From: Slackia sp. ZJ119
GTDB taxonomy: Bacteria > Actinomycetota > Coriobacteriia > Coriobacteriales > Eggerthellaceae
Assembly (NCBI RefSeq): GCF_011039175.1
Contig: NZ_JAAKEN010000003.1
Span: 62,001 to 126,000 of the forward strand
Length of the DNA: 64,000 nt
Direction of reading: 5' to 3'
Position numbers and translations under genes: made by a program. Shown piece by piece: positions 52,098 to 60,574 of this stretch (positions within the stretch are counted from its first letter, which is position 1; each line of letters begins with the position of its first letter). The notes under the pieces were generated by a model that made no database searches, was not told the DNA's origin, and worked only from the letters and a program-made list of their open reading frames with translations.

Positions 52098-52349
52098 GTG
52101 CAGTTGTGCAGGCTGTGGCAGCGTTTGACAGCGAAAGGCCGGTTTTTGTGCAGTTATGCAGGTTATGGCAGAGCGCGACCAAGCGATGAAAAACGCCCGG
52201 TTCCTTGACCAGGCGTTTTAGCGAATCGGTAAGTTTACTAGTACTAACTTATAGGGGTATATGCAGAATTGCTCTGCCATAACCTGCATAACTGCACCGA
52301 AATGCAAGATCCGCTGCCAAACGCTGCCACAGCCTGCACAACTGCACGC
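52098..52349. repeat. Inverted-arm element, copy 2 (about 252 bp)
   Basis: Arms of about 77 bp (52098-52174 and inverted 52271-52349) carry GTGCAGTTGTGCAGGCTGTGG, given in part, and GTGCAGTTATGCAGGTTATGG boxes. In the centre, TAAGTT-N10-AACTTA (52230-52251) matches the AGTT-N10-AACT palindrome of copy 1. Aligned in reverse complement, the centre also shares GGCAG...ATTC-GCAT...CC...AGTTAG and CCTGGTCA with copy 1. A further half-unit, TTGCACAACTGCACC, lies at about 52374-52388. Confidence 0.8.
52190..52219. terminator. Bidirectional terminator-like hairpin
   Basis: AAAACGCC (52190-52197) pairs with GGCGTTTT (52212-52219), with an inner GGT/ACC. A-tract and T-tract ends allow termination of both converging operons. 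It is inside the repeat element, in the centre. Confidence 0.65.
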
Positions 52350-52440
52350 CGGAAGCACCCGCGATTGCCACGCCTTGCACAACTGCACCTTGGAAGCGTT
52401 GGCGTGCGCACTGAGGCCCCGCCTGGCGCCGGACTGCACG

Positions 52441-52465
52441 CGCCGGGGCCGTCGAAGCCCCGGCG
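52441..52465. terminator. GC-rich hairpin downstream of the symporter
   Basis: CGCCGGGGC pairs perfectly with GCCCCGGCG around a seven-base loop, 13 bases beyond the symporter stop on its strand, with extra flanking pairs. There is no T-tract, so it is more likely an mRNA-end stabiliser or a Rho-linked site. Confidence 0.5.
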
Positions 52466-52477
52466 CGGCGTGCGGAC

Positions 52478-53842
52478 TTATTCGTCGGAGCTGACGACGA
52501 CGCGCTTCTCGTCGATTTCCAGCCCGGCTTCAGGGTCGTTGAACACGGCCATGTCCATCTCCCCGGCCTGTTTTGCCACGATGGCCGACACCACGGCGTC
52601 GCCGGTGATGTTGACGGCGGTGCGGCACATGTCCACGATGCGGTCGATGCCCATGATGAGCGCGATCCCCTCAAGCGGCAGCCCGATGGAGTTGAAGATC
52701 ATCGACAGCATGACGAGCGCCGCCGAAGGAACGCCGGCCGTGCCGATGGAGGCGAGCGTGGCCGTGGCGATGATGGTCGCGTACTCCATCGGCCCAAGCT
52801 CCACGCCGAACAGCTGCGCCGTGAAGATGACCGCCACGCCCTGCATGATGGAGGTGCCGTCCATGTTCACCGTGGCGCCGAACGGGATGGTGAACGAAGA
52901 GATGCGCCTGCTCACGCCCATCTTCGATTCCAGCGTGTCGATGTTGAGCGGGATGGTGGCGTTGGACGAGGCGGTGGAGAACGCGAACGCGAACACCGGC
53001 ACGAACTTCTTCAAGAACGTGATGGGGTTCACGCGTGCGAACACCCACAACAGCACCATGTAGGTGACGAACAGCTGGCAGGCAAGCGCCAGCACGACGG
53101 CGACGATGTATTTCAACATGGGCAAGAGCACGTCAAGCCCGATGTTGGCGAACGTGCGGGCGAGCAGGCAGAACACGCCGATAGGGGCCACGCGCATGAC
53201 GAGCGAGGTCATCTCCATCATGATGTCGTTGAACTGGGCGAAAAAGCTGTGCACCGTTTCGACGCGCTTGCCAAGAATGGCGAGAACCACGCCGATGAAC
53301 AGGGCGAAGAAGATGATGGCGAGCATGTCTCCGTTTGCCAGCGCCCCGATGGGGTTTTTCGGGATGATGCCCAGAAGCACTTCGGTCACGCTGGTGTCGG
53401 AGGCGGTGTCAAGCGTGGAGGTGTCTGACTCCACCATGGCCGACATATCGACGCCCAGGCCGGGATTGATGATGTTGCCGATGCAAAGTGCAATACAAAT
53501 GGCGACAAGCGTGGTGCACAGGTAGAAAACGAGCGTCTTGACGCCCACGCTGCCGAGCGTCTTCACGTCGATGGCCGAGGCGCCGCACACGATGGAGCAG
53601 AACACGAGCGGCACGACGAGCATCTGCATGAGGCGGATGAAGCCCTGGCCCACCACGTAGAAGATGCCGTTCACGAAGACGTCGTCGCGAACGGCGCCTG
53701 CGGGCACCAGGTAGTGGAACACGACGCCGCAGACGATGCCGAGCACAAGCGCCAGCAGAATCTGCGCCGTGAGCCCCAGCTTCTTGCGCGCGGCGGGGGC
53801 GGATCCGGGCGGGGTGGTTTGGCGCATTTTGGACAGTTCCAT
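52478..53842 (-). CDS. Dicarboxylate/amino acid:cation symporter (DAACS)
   Basis: A 454-residue glutamate/aspartate/dicarboxylate transporter of the GltP/DctA family with eight transmembrane helices and two re-entrant hairpins. The serine-rich HP1 motif is AFSTASSNATIPLN, the TM7 motif is NMDGTSIMQG, and GVPSAALVMLSMIF is HP2. An N-terminal cytosolic stretch of 25 residues precedes helix 1 (LGLTAQILLALVLGIVCGVV). AAGGAGG lies eight bases before the ATG. It is 13 bases downstream of the RmlD-like gene on the same strand and ends beside the GC-rich hairpin. Substrate is probably glutamate, aspartate, serine or C4-dicarboxylate with Na+ or H+. Confidence 0.93.
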   Translation of the reverse strand: MELSKMRQTTPPGSAPAARKKLGLTAQILLALVLGIVCGVVFHYLVPAGAVRDDVFVNGIFYVVGQGFIRLMQMLVVPLVFCSIVCGASAIDVKTLGSVGVKTLVFYLCTTLVAICIALCIGNIINPGLGVDMSAMVESDTSTLDTASDTSVTEVLLGIIPKNPIGALANGDMLAIIFFALFIGVVLAILGKRVETVHSFFAQFNDIMMEMTSLVMRVAPIGVFCLLARTFANIGLDVLLPMLKYIVAVVLALACQLFVTYMVLLWVFARVNPITFLKKFVPVFAFAFSTASSNATIPLNIDTLESKMGVSRRISSFTIPFGATVNMDGTSIMQGVAVIFTAQLFGVELGPMEYATIIATATLASIGTAGVPSAALVMLSMIFNSIGLPLEGIALIMGIDRIVDMCRTAVNITGDAVVSAIVAKQAGEMDMAVFNDPEAGLEIDEKRVVVSSDE

Positions 53843-53855
53843 GAAGCAGGCCTCC

Positions 53856-54710
53856 TTACGCTTCGACGTGTGCCATGAGGCTGATGTATTCCTGCAGGTC
53901 GTCTTCCCATTTCGGCATCTTGTGCACGCCGGTCATCTTGAGCATCATGTTGTCGAGCGCCAGCGTGTAGGCGTTTTCGGGCTCGTAGGTGGGCACGATC
54001 ATGTCGGTGGGAAGGCCGGCGTCGCGCAGCACCCGTATGGCGAATTCGAAGCGGCTGCACACGCCTTTGTTCGCGGCGTGGAATATGCCGAACTCGTCGG
54101 CTTCGATGAGCGTGACGATGCAGCGGGCAAGCGCCAGCGCCGACGTGGGGGTGGAGAACTGGTTCGCCGGCACTTCGAGGGGCGTCCCCGTGCGACCGGC
54201 TTGCAGGATGTTGGCGAAGATGTGCTCGCTTATGTCGGCGTACACCCAGCTTGACCGCACGATGACGTGCAAAGGGTTCAAGTCGCGGATGAACGCTTCG
54301 CCGGCCAGCTTCGACTTGCCGTACACGGTGTTGGGATGCGGCGTGTCGAACTCGTCGTAGTAGACGTTGCGCTGGCCCGAGAACACCGCGTCGGTGGACA
54401 GCTGCACGACGCGCGAGTTGATGGACTGGGCCGCCGCCGCCACGTTGCGGGCGCCGAGCGCGTTTGCGCGGAAGGCCTCGGTGGGATGGGCCTCGCACCA
54501 GGCGCGATCGGTCATGCCGGCGCAGTTGATGATGATGTCGGGGCGGTTGAGCGCGACGAAGTGGCTGACCGCCCCGTAGTCGGCGATGTCGACCTCGGTG
54601 TCGGTGGCCAGCACGGCGTAGCGGCCGTGGTCCAAAATGCCGTCGATGGCGCGTCCGAGGCGTCCTTTCGCGCCGGTGATCCAGATGACCTGTTGGGCTC
54701 CGATGCGCAT
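53856..54710 (-). CDS. NAD(P)-dependent sugar reductase, RmlD/RfbD-like
   Basis: A 284-residue short-chain dehydrogenase/reductase of the dTDP-4-dehydrorhamnose reductase type. Rossmann fingerprint ITGAKGRLGRAI, the family INCAGMTD motif, the active-site LSTDAVFSG and YGKSKLAGE (the YxxxK catalytic pair), and SSWVYAD later. RmlD completes dTDP-rhamnose synthesis for cell-wall glycans, but rmlABC are not here and the family also makes other deoxysugars and includes unrelated reductases. It lies with the symporter rather than with GT2 genes, so the assignment is provisional. I chose ATG 54710 (AAAGGAG upstream). Confidence 0.8.
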   Translation of the reverse strand: MRIGAQQVIWITGAKGRLGRAIDGILDHGRYAVLATDTEVDIADYGAVSHFVALNRPDIIINCAGMTDRAWCEAHPTEAFRANALGARNVAAAAQSINSRVVQLSTDAVFSGQRNVYYDEFDTPHPNTVYGKSKLAGEAFIRDLNPLHVIVRSSWVYADISEHIFANILQAGRTGTPLEVPANQFSTPTSALALARCIVTLIEADEFGIFHAANKGVCSRFEFAIRVLRDAGLPTDMIVPTYEPENAYTLALDNMMLKMTGVHKMPKWEDDLQEYISLMAHVEA

Positions 54711-54922
54711 GTGCGGCTCCTTTCTGCGGCAGTGCGCTGCGAAGGAAACAAAATGTACCGTGACTTTCCATGGTAACGGATGCCGGGCTTTTTCTTGTCG
54801 AAAAGCGCCTCTGTTGCAGCAGCATCGGCGGCGGAAGCGCACTTGCGTTTGCGCGCAAGCGCCGTTGGCGGCCGCACGTCCGAATTCAGCCCGTCTGTAA
54901 CACTGTGGCAATATCGGCTCGC

Positions 54923-54928
54923 TATAGT
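54923..54928 (+). promoter_or_regulatory. Possible -10 box of the first cupin-regulator gene
   Basis: TATAGT lies 71 bases before the ATG at 55000 in the 289-base divergent gap to the RmlD-like gene. No consensus -35 is visible, consistent with activator dependence. Confidence 0.4.
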
Positions 54929-54999
54929 ATGAGGCTCACGCCTGTATGACACGGGGCGCATGAACGAATTTGCGCCAGCATGAAAGGAGGCCCGCGTTC

Positions 55000-55581
55000 A
55001 TGGAGCCGAACATCAAAGAGGTGGCGGGCCGCATCCAGGCCCTTCGCGAGGACATGGACATCACCATGCAGGAAATGGCCGACGCCACGGGGCGTTCCGT
55101 CGCCGAATACGCCGCCCAGGAATCGGGCGAGCAGGATCTGTCGTTCACGTTTTTGTTCAAGTGCGCCCAGCGCTTGGGCGTCGACGTCATCGAGCTTCTG
55201 ACCGGCGAAAACCCGCATCTGACGGGGTATTCGCTCGTGCGTGCCCGAGACGGGCTTTCCATCAAGCGCCGCGCGGGCTTCGAATACCTGCACAAGGCGC
55301 CGCACTTTCGCCACAAGCTGGCCGAGCCGTTTTTGGTCACGGCGCCGTATTTGGAAGAAGAGCAGGACAAGCCCATTCACCTGTCTTACCACGCCGGCCA
55401 AGAGCTCGACTACATCATCTCGGGCAAGCTGCGGTTCGCCTACGAGGGCCACGTCGAAGAGCTCGAGGCGGGCGACGTGCTCATGTACGATTCGGGCCGG
55501 GGCCACGGCATGATCGCCATCGACGGCGAGCCGTGCACGTTTTTGGCCGTCGTCATGAAGCCGGAGGGCGACATTATCTAG
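55000..55581 (+). CDS. HTH (XRE) and cupin domain regulator
   Basis: A 193-residue regulator: an N-terminal XRE helix-turn-helix (IQALREDMDITMQEMADATG near residues 10-30) and a C-terminal cupin barrel (DYIISGKLRFAYEGH, LEAGDVLMYDSGRGHGM) that would bind a small ligand or metal. A paralogue with the same architecture lies at 61117, and both precede an acyl-CoA synthetase. In such pairs the regulator is usually an activator or repressor of the adjacent synthetase operon and senses the acid or its CoA product. AAAGGAGG precedes the ATG. The stop codon TAG is fused to repeat copy C. Confidence 0.88.
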   Translation: MEPNIKEVAGRIQALREDMDITMQEMADATGRSVAEYAAQESGEQDLSFTFLFKCAQRLGVDVIELLTGENPHLTGYSLVRARDGLSIKRRAGFEYLHKAPHFRHKLAEPFLVTAPYLEEEQDKPIHLSYHAGQELDYIISGKLRFAYEGHVEELEAGDVLMYDSGRGHGMIAIDGEPCTFLAVVMKPEGDII

Positions 55582-55736
55582 GGAAACGCCGATGAAGGCC
55601 GTCTTGCCCTGCTCAGGCGAGACGAACGGGCGGAGGCTGAAGACCGAGCGCGTGCGCCGACGTGCGCAAGCGAGGCCTGAAGCTGCTGAGCGCCGGCTCG
55701 TCTGAGCAAAGATGACGGAATTGATCAGCGTTTCCC
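55581..55736. repeat. Dispersed hairpin element, copy C (156 bp)
   Basis: Starts at the last base of the preceding stop TAG. Left end GGGAAACGCCGATGAAGG and right end TTGATCAGCGTTTCCC (55721-55736) are complementary with few mismatches, and the arms continue inward: GCTCAG-CGAG-CG on the left pairs with the reverse complement of CGTCTGAGC on the right. The whole piece can fold into one long imperfect stem. It separates the cupin regulator from the acyl-CoA synthetase, taking most of the 263-base gap. Confidence 0.75.
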
Positions 55737-55844
55737 GAAGCGTCGCCCGCGCCGCGTTTGCGACGCGCTCCCGACAGACATTCTCTTGCACTGCATCCGC
55801 TTCGCGCGGCCAGGCGCCGCGCACTCACGACAAGGAACGAACCC

Positions 55845-57614
55845 ATGCGCAACATCAACCTTCGCTACGTCAAGGAAGCCTACGACGAGAACGGCGTGCT
55901 GACCGATTTCAAGATCGTGTGCCCTGACGACTTCAACTTCGGCTACGACGTGGTCGACGACATCGCCGTCGCCGATCCGGACCGTCGGGCCATGGTCTGG
56001 TGCAACCCGGAAGGCGAAGAGCACGTCTTTACGTTCGCCGACATGAAGACGTGGTCGGACAAGACCGCGAACGTGCTGGCCGAAGCCGGCATCGGCCGCG
56101 GCGACATGGTCATGGTCATCCTGCGCCGCCACTACCAGTTCTGGTTCGTGGCCACCGCGCTCGCGAAGCTCGGCGCCGTCATGGTGCCGGCCACGTTCAT
56201 GCTCAAAGAGCACGACATGGAGTACCGCTTGAACGGCGCGTCCATCAAGGCGGTCATCGCCACCTCGCTCGGCGACATCGCCGACGTGACCGACGCGGTG
56301 GAGGCGAGCTGTCCTGCGCTTTCCGTGAAGCTGCTCGTGAACGGCGCGGGCGGGGGATTGACGCCTGAAGACGAAAACGGCAACGTCGTGCTGCCGGAAG
56401 GCGAGCTTTTGGGCCCTGCGCTGTCCGGCCCGGACGGCGTGTGCGCCGCTTCAGTCGAGCGCGAGGGCTGGATCGACTTCAACACCGCCGTGCGCAACGC
56501 CTCCGACGTCTTCGAGCGCCGCGAAACGCTTGCCGCCGACCCCATGCTCATGTACTTCTCGTCCGGCACGTCGGGCAATCCTAAAATGGTACTGCATGAC
56601 TCTCAATATGCGCTCGGACACCTGGTCACGGCGAAGCACTGGCACAACGTCCGCCCCGACGGCCTGCACTTCACCATCGCCGACACCGGCTGGGGCAAGG
56701 CCGTGTGGGGCAAGTACTACGGCCAGTGGCTCATGGAGGCGTGCGTCTACACCTACGACTTCGACCGCTTCCACCCCGACGACATTCTGCGCCGCATCGG
56801 CCAGTACGGCATCACCACGCTGTGCTGCCCGCCCACGATGTACCGCATGATGATGGGCGCCGACGTGGACTCCTTCGACCTGTCGTGCTTGGAATACTGC
56901 TGCACGGCCGGCGAGGCGCTGAACCCGGATTTGTTCGCGTTTTGGAAGGACCACACGGGGCTTGTCATCTACGAAGGCTTCGGCCAGACCGAAACGCCGC
57001 TCACCATCGGAAACTTGACGAACTCCACGCCGCGCCCCGGTTCGATGGGCAAGCCGGTGCCGCTGTACCACATCGAGCTTCTGCGCGACGACGGCAGCGC
57101 CTGCGCGGTCGGCGAGACGGGCGAGATCTGCATCGACGTTTCCGAGAAGGCCCCCGGCATCATGCTGGAGTACTACCGCGATCCCGACAAGACCGCCGCC
57201 GCGATGCACGACGGCTGGTACCACACCGGCGACACGGCCTGGTTCGACGAGGACGGCTATCTGTGGTACGTGGGCCGCAACGACGACGTCATCAAGTCGA
57301 GCGGATACCGCATCGGGCCCTTCGAGATCGAAAGCGTCATGCTGGAGCACGAGGCGGTGCGCGAGGTGGCGGTCACGGCCGTGCCCGATCCTTTGCGCGG
57401 CAAGGCCGTGAAGGCCACCGTCGTGCTGGCGGAGGGCTTTGCGGGGTCTGCCGAGCTGACGCGCGAGCTGCAGACGTGGGTGAAGCGCAAGACGGCGCCC
57501 TACAAGTATCCGCGCATCATCGACTACGTCGCCGAGCTGCCCAAGACCGTCAACGGAAAGATCCGCCGCGCCGAGATCCGCGCGTGCGACGAGGAAAAGG
57601 ACAAAAGGTCATGA
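55845..57614 (+). CDS. AMP-forming acyl-CoA synthetase
   Basis: A 589-residue acyl-activating enzyme of the ANL superfamily, closest in motif style to medium-chain/aryl acyl-CoA synthetases. A3 P-loop-like motif MYFSSGTSGNPKMVLHD near residue 245; A5 YEGFGQTETPL; A7 WYHTGDTAWFDEDGYLWYVGR; hinge NDDVIKSSGYRIGPFE; and the catalytic lysine in LPKTVNGKIRRAEIR. It activates a carboxylic acid to acyl-CoA through an acyl-adenylate; the acid cannot be read from sequence. ATG 55845 was selected with AAGGAAC upstream. It overlaps the downstream ATPase by four bases, so it belongs to the oxidoreductase operon. Confidence 0.92.
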   Translation: MRNINLRYVKEAYDENGVLTDFKIVCPDDFNFGYDVVDDIAVADPDRRAMVWCNPEGEEHVFTFADMKTWSDKTANVLAEAGIGRGDMVMVILRRHYQFWFVATALAKLGAVMVPATFMLKEHDMEYRLNGASIKAVIATSLGDIADVTDAVEASCPALSVKLLVNGAGGGLTPEDENGNVVLPEGELLGPALSGPDGVCAASVEREGWIDFNTAVRNASDVFERRETLAADPMLMYFSSGTSGNPKMVLHDSQYALGHLVTAKHWHNVRPDGLHFTIADTGWGKAVWGKYYGQWLMEACVYTYDFDRFHPDDILRRIGQYGITTLCCPPTMYRMMMGADVDSFDLSCLEYCCTAGEALNPDLFAFWKDHTGLVIYEGFGQTETPLTIGNLTNSTPRPGSMGKPVPLYHIELLRDDGSACAVGETGEICIDVSEKAPGIMLEYYRDPDKTAAAMHDGWYHTGDTAWFDEDGYLWYVGRNDDVIKSSGYRIGPFEIESVMLEHEAVREVAVTAVPDPLRGKAVKATVVLAEGFAGSAELTRELQTWVKRKTAPYKYPRIIDYVAELPKTVNGKIRRAEIRACDEEKDKRS

Positions 57615-58345
57615 CGGTCTTCGAGACGTTCGACGCCGCAAGCCTGTGCCCCGTCACCATCCTTGTCGGCCACTACGGGACCGGCAAGACCAACCTGGCC
57701 GTCAACCTGGCGCTTGAGGCTGCGGCCGGCGGGCGAGAAGTCGTCGTGGTCGATCTGGACGTGGTGAATCCGTATTTCCGGGCAAGCGACTACAAAGAGC
57801 TGCTCGAAGGCCATGGCGTGCGCCTGGTGGCGCCGGTGCTCGCAGGCACGACGCTTGACGGCCCGTCGCTTTCCGGCAAGGTGGCGCCGGTCATCCAGTG
57901 GGCGCAAGACGACGTGTTCGGCAACGGCAACGCGCGGCTCGCCATCATCGACGCGGGCGGCGACGACGTGGGCGCCACGGCGCTCGGGCGGTTCGCGCGG
58001 TTTGTGGAGGCGGCCCCCTATTGCCTGTATTATGTGGTGAACCGCAACCGCAACCTCACGCAGACGCCCGACGAGGCGGTCGGCATCCTGCGCGAGATCG
58101 AGGCGAAGTGCCGCCTTGAGGCCACGGCCGTCGTCAACAACACGCACCTGTCCGACGAAACGGACGAGACGGTCGTGGCGCAAGGCCTGCCGTTCGCACA
58201 TGCGGTCGCCGAACGGTCCGGTCTCGGCGTGGCGTTTTCCACGGCGCCTCAGTCGCTCGTCCAGAAAAGCATGCGCTTTGAGCAGGGAAGCGGCATCGAA
58301 ACCGTTTTCGGTGTGCAAAGATACGTTCGTACTCCGTGGGAATAG
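57611..58345 (+). CDS. MinD/CobQ-like P-loop ATPase
   Basis: A 244-residue protein with an N-terminal deviant Walker A (ILVGHYGTGKTNLAVNLA), a switch aspartate in VVVDLDVVNPYFRASDYK, and LAIIDAGGDDVGA as Walker B/switch II. This is the SIMIBI fold of MinD, ParA and nickel- or cobalt-insertion ATPases. It has an acidic middle and no membrane-targeting helix. Similar ATPases occur between acyl-CoA synthetase and 2-oxoacid:ferredoxin oxidoreductase genes in clostridia-like operons, where they may load cofactors or clusters. The ATG overlaps the synthetase stop. The next gene, ferredoxin, follows after 88 bases. Confidence 0.85.
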   Translation: MTVFETFDAASLCPVTILVGHYGTGKTNLAVNLALEAAAGGREVVVVDLDVVNPYFRASDYKELLEGHGVRLVAPVLAGTTLDGPSLSGKVAPVIQWAQDDVFGNGNARLAIIDAGGDDVGATALGRFARFVEAAPYCLYYVVNRNRNLTQTPDEAVGILREIEAKCRLEATAVVNNTHLSDETDETVVAQGLPFAHAVAERSGLGVAFSTAPQSLVQKSMRFEQGSGIETVFGVQRYVRTPWE

Positions 58346-58433
58346 CGAAACAGAGGGGAAGCGTGCCGCGCGGCGGGCTTGACGGCGTTCCAGCCGCCGC
58401 CGGCGTGCTTCCCGTGACGAGAAAGGGTCCCCT

Positions 58434-58640
58434 ATGGCAAGGGTCGAAGTTGACGACTTTTTCTGCAAAGGGTGCGGTCTGTGCGCAGACGTGTGCCCTG
58501 TGCACATCCTAGAGCTTGACAATGCGGTCATCACGGCGAAGGGCTACCACCCGGCACACTGCATAGACAAGGACCGCTGCACCGGGTGCGCGTCGTGCGC
58601 GCTTATGTGCCCCGACGCGGCCATTACGGTATGGAGGTAG
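58434..58640 (+). CDS. korD: 2-oxoacid:ferredoxin oxidoreductase delta subunit (2[4Fe-4S] ferredoxin)
   Basis: A 68-residue ferredoxin-like subunit with two complete cluster motifs, CKGCGLCADVCP and CTGCASCALMCP (C-x2-C-x2-C-x3-C each). In this operon position it is the delta subunit that passes electrons between the catalytic core and free ferredoxin. AAAGGG precedes the ATG. It lies three bases before the alpha subunit gene. A stand-alone ferredoxin is the less likely alternative. Confidence 0.93.
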   Translation: MARVEVDDFFCKGCGLCADVCPVHILELDNAVITAKGYHPAHCIDKDRCTGCASCALMCPDAAITVWR

Positions 58641-58643
58641 AAC

Positions 58644-59726
58644 ATGGCTGAAAAAGTGCTGATGAAAGGCAACGAAGCGATGGCCGAGGCCGCTCTGCGC
58701 GCCGGCTGCCGCTTCTTCTTCGGGTATCCCATCACGCCGCAGACCGAGCTGGCGGCCTACATGTCCAAGCGCATGCCGAAGGTGGGGGGCACCTACCTGC
58801 AGGCTGAAAGCGAAGTGGCGGCCATCAACATGGTCTACGGCGCCTCTGCCGCCGGCGCCCGCGTCATGACCTCGTCGTCGTCGCCGGGCATCTCGCTCAA
58901 AGGCGAGGGCATCTCCTACATGGCCGGCTGCGACCTTCCCGGCGTCATCGTGAACGTGCAGCGCGGCGGCCCGGGCCTTGGCGGCATCCAGCCGTCGCAG
59001 TCCGACTACTGGCAGGCCACGCGAGCCACCGGCCACGGCGACTTCCAGATCATGGTGTATGCGCCCTCCACGGTGCAGGAAATGGCCGACTACGCCTACC
59101 TGGCGTTCGAGAAGGCCGACGAGTACCGCATTCCCGTGATGATCCTGGCCGACGGCCTGCTCGGGCAGATGATGGAGCCGGTCGTGCTGCCCGATTCGCT
59201 TGACCTGGAAGATTTGCCTGCGAAGCCGTGGGCCACGCGCGGCCACAAAAACGAGCGACCCCACAACATCGCCGACTCGCTCTACCTCACGCCCGACGCG
59301 CTGGAAGGGCTCAACGTCGAGCGCTTCCAGCGCTACGACGTCATCAAGCGCAACGAGCAGCGTGCCGAGACGTTTTTGACCGAAGACGCCGACATCGTGC
59401 TCGTGGCGTTCGGCGCGTCGGCCCGCATCGCCCGCTCGGCGGTGGTCGAGGCCCGCTCGCGCGGCATCCGCGCCGGCCTTGTCCGCCCCATCACGCTGTG
59501 GCCGTTCCCGACCGACGCGCTTGAGGCGGTCATGGGCACGGCAAAGGCGTTTTTGAGCGTGGAGATGAATATGGGCCAGATGGTCGACGACGTGCGCCTG
59601 GCCAGCAACGGGCGCGTGCCGGTGGAATTCTTCGGGCGCACTGGCGGCATCATCCCGACGCCGGTCGAAGTGCTCGAGGTCATTGAGCGAATCAATCAGC
59701 AAACGAGCGAGAAGGCAGGAGCGTAA
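58644..59726 (+). CDS. korA: 2-oxoacid:ferredoxin oxidoreductase alpha subunit
   Basis: A 360-residue subunit with GNEAMAEAALRAGCRFFFGYPITPQTELAAYM at the start (given in part; the conserved GYPITPQTE motif lies near residue 30), GRVMTSSSSPGISLKGEG and GPGLGGIQPSQSDYWQATR. Together with beta it binds thiamine diphosphate and acts on a 2-oxo acid: 2-oxoglutarate, branched-chain or aromatic. The substrate class cannot be settled from sequence alone; alternatives are VorB and IorA-like. It is 5 bases before the beta gene. Confidence 0.93.
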   Translation: MAEKVLMKGNEAMAEAALRAGCRFFFGYPITPQTELAAYMSKRMPKVGGTYLQAESEVAAINMVYGASAAGARVMTSSSSPGISLKGEGISYMAGCDLPGVIVNVQRGGPGLGGIQPSQSDYWQATRATGHGDFQIMVYAPSTVQEMADYAYLAFEKADEYRIPVMILADGLLGQMMEPVVLPDSLDLEDLPAKPWATRGHKNERPHNIADSLYLTPDALEGLNVERFQRYDVIKRNEQRAETFLTEDADIVLVAFGASARIARSAVVEARSRGIRAGLVRPITLWPFPTDALEAVMGTAKAFLSVEMNMGQMVDDVRLASNGRVPVEFFGRTGGIIPTPVEVLEVIERINQQTSEKAGA

Positions 59727-59731
59727 AGACC

Positions 59732-60574
59732 ATGGCTGAAGAAAAGATCGTGTTCGAGCGTCCCCATGCGCTCCTTCCCGTGGTGACGAACTACTGCCCG
59801 GGCTGCCTGCACGGCATCGTGCATCGCCTGGTCGCCGAAACCATCGATGAGCTGGGCGTGGAAGGCGACGCCGTCGGCGTGGCGCCGGTCGGCTGCGCCG
59901 TCACGTCCGTGGACTTTTTCGGCTGCGACATGGTGGAAGCGGCGCACGGCCGGGCGCCGGCGGTGGCCACGGGCATCAAGCGCGTGCTGCCCGACGGCGT
60001 CGTGTTCGCCTACCAAGGCGACGGCGACTTGGCCTCCATCGGCATGGCCGAGACTATCCATGCGGCCACCCGCGGCGAGCACATCACCGTCATCTTCATC
60101 AACAACGCCATCTACGGCATGACGGGCGGGCAGATGGCTCCCACGAGCCTGCCGAACCAGGTCACGCAGACCTCGCCCTACGGCCGCGACGTCTCCACGG
60201 CGGGATACCCCGTGCGCGTCTGCGAGCTTTTGAGCTCGCTTGACGGCGTGGCCTACCTGGAGCGCGTCACCGTCGACAGCCCCAAAAACATCCGCAAGGC
60301 GAAGAAGGCCATCAAAAAGGCGTTCCAATACCAGATAGACGGCGTGGGGTATTCGCTGATCGAAGTGGTGTCGACCTGCCCGACGAACTGGGGCTTGTCG
60401 CCGCAGGACGCGCTTGTGTGGATGCGCGAGAACATGCTTCCGTACTATCCGCTCGGCGTGTACAAAGACGTGGTGGCCGACGGGTTCGCAAACGCCGCCG
60501 AGGCCGCGTCGGCCCGCAGCGCGGCGTGCCCCATCGCCCATCCCGAGTCGAAGGAAGAGGTTGCTCATGCGTAA
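59732..60574 (+). CDS. korB: 2-oxoacid:ferredoxin oxidoreductase beta subunit
   Basis: A 280-residue thiamine-diphosphate subunit. NYCPGCLHGIVHRLVAE holds the cluster-coordinating Cys pair; GDGDLASIGMAETIHAA and NNAIYGMTGGQMAPTS form the thiamine/Mg motif (GDG to NN), and LERVTVDSPKNIRKAKKAI follows. The C-terminal 50 residues include an Ala-rich stretch. It overlaps the gamma gene by eight bases. Only one cysteine pair plus single cysteines (CAVTS, CDMVE) is visible for the proximal cluster. Confidence 0.93.
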   Translation: MAEEKIVFERPHALLPVVTNYCPGCLHGIVHRLVAETIDELGVEGDAVGVAPVGCAVTSVDFFGCDMVEAAHGRAPAVATGIKRVLPDGVVFAYQGDGDLASIGMAETIHAATRGEHITVIFINNAIYGMTGGQMAPTSLPNQVTQTSPYGRDVSTAGYPVRVCELLSSLDGVAYLERVTVDSPKNIRKAKKAIKKAFQYQIDGVGYSLIEVVSTCPTNWGLSPQDALVWMRENMLPYYPLGVYKDVVADGFANAAEAASARSAACPIAHPESKEEVAHA

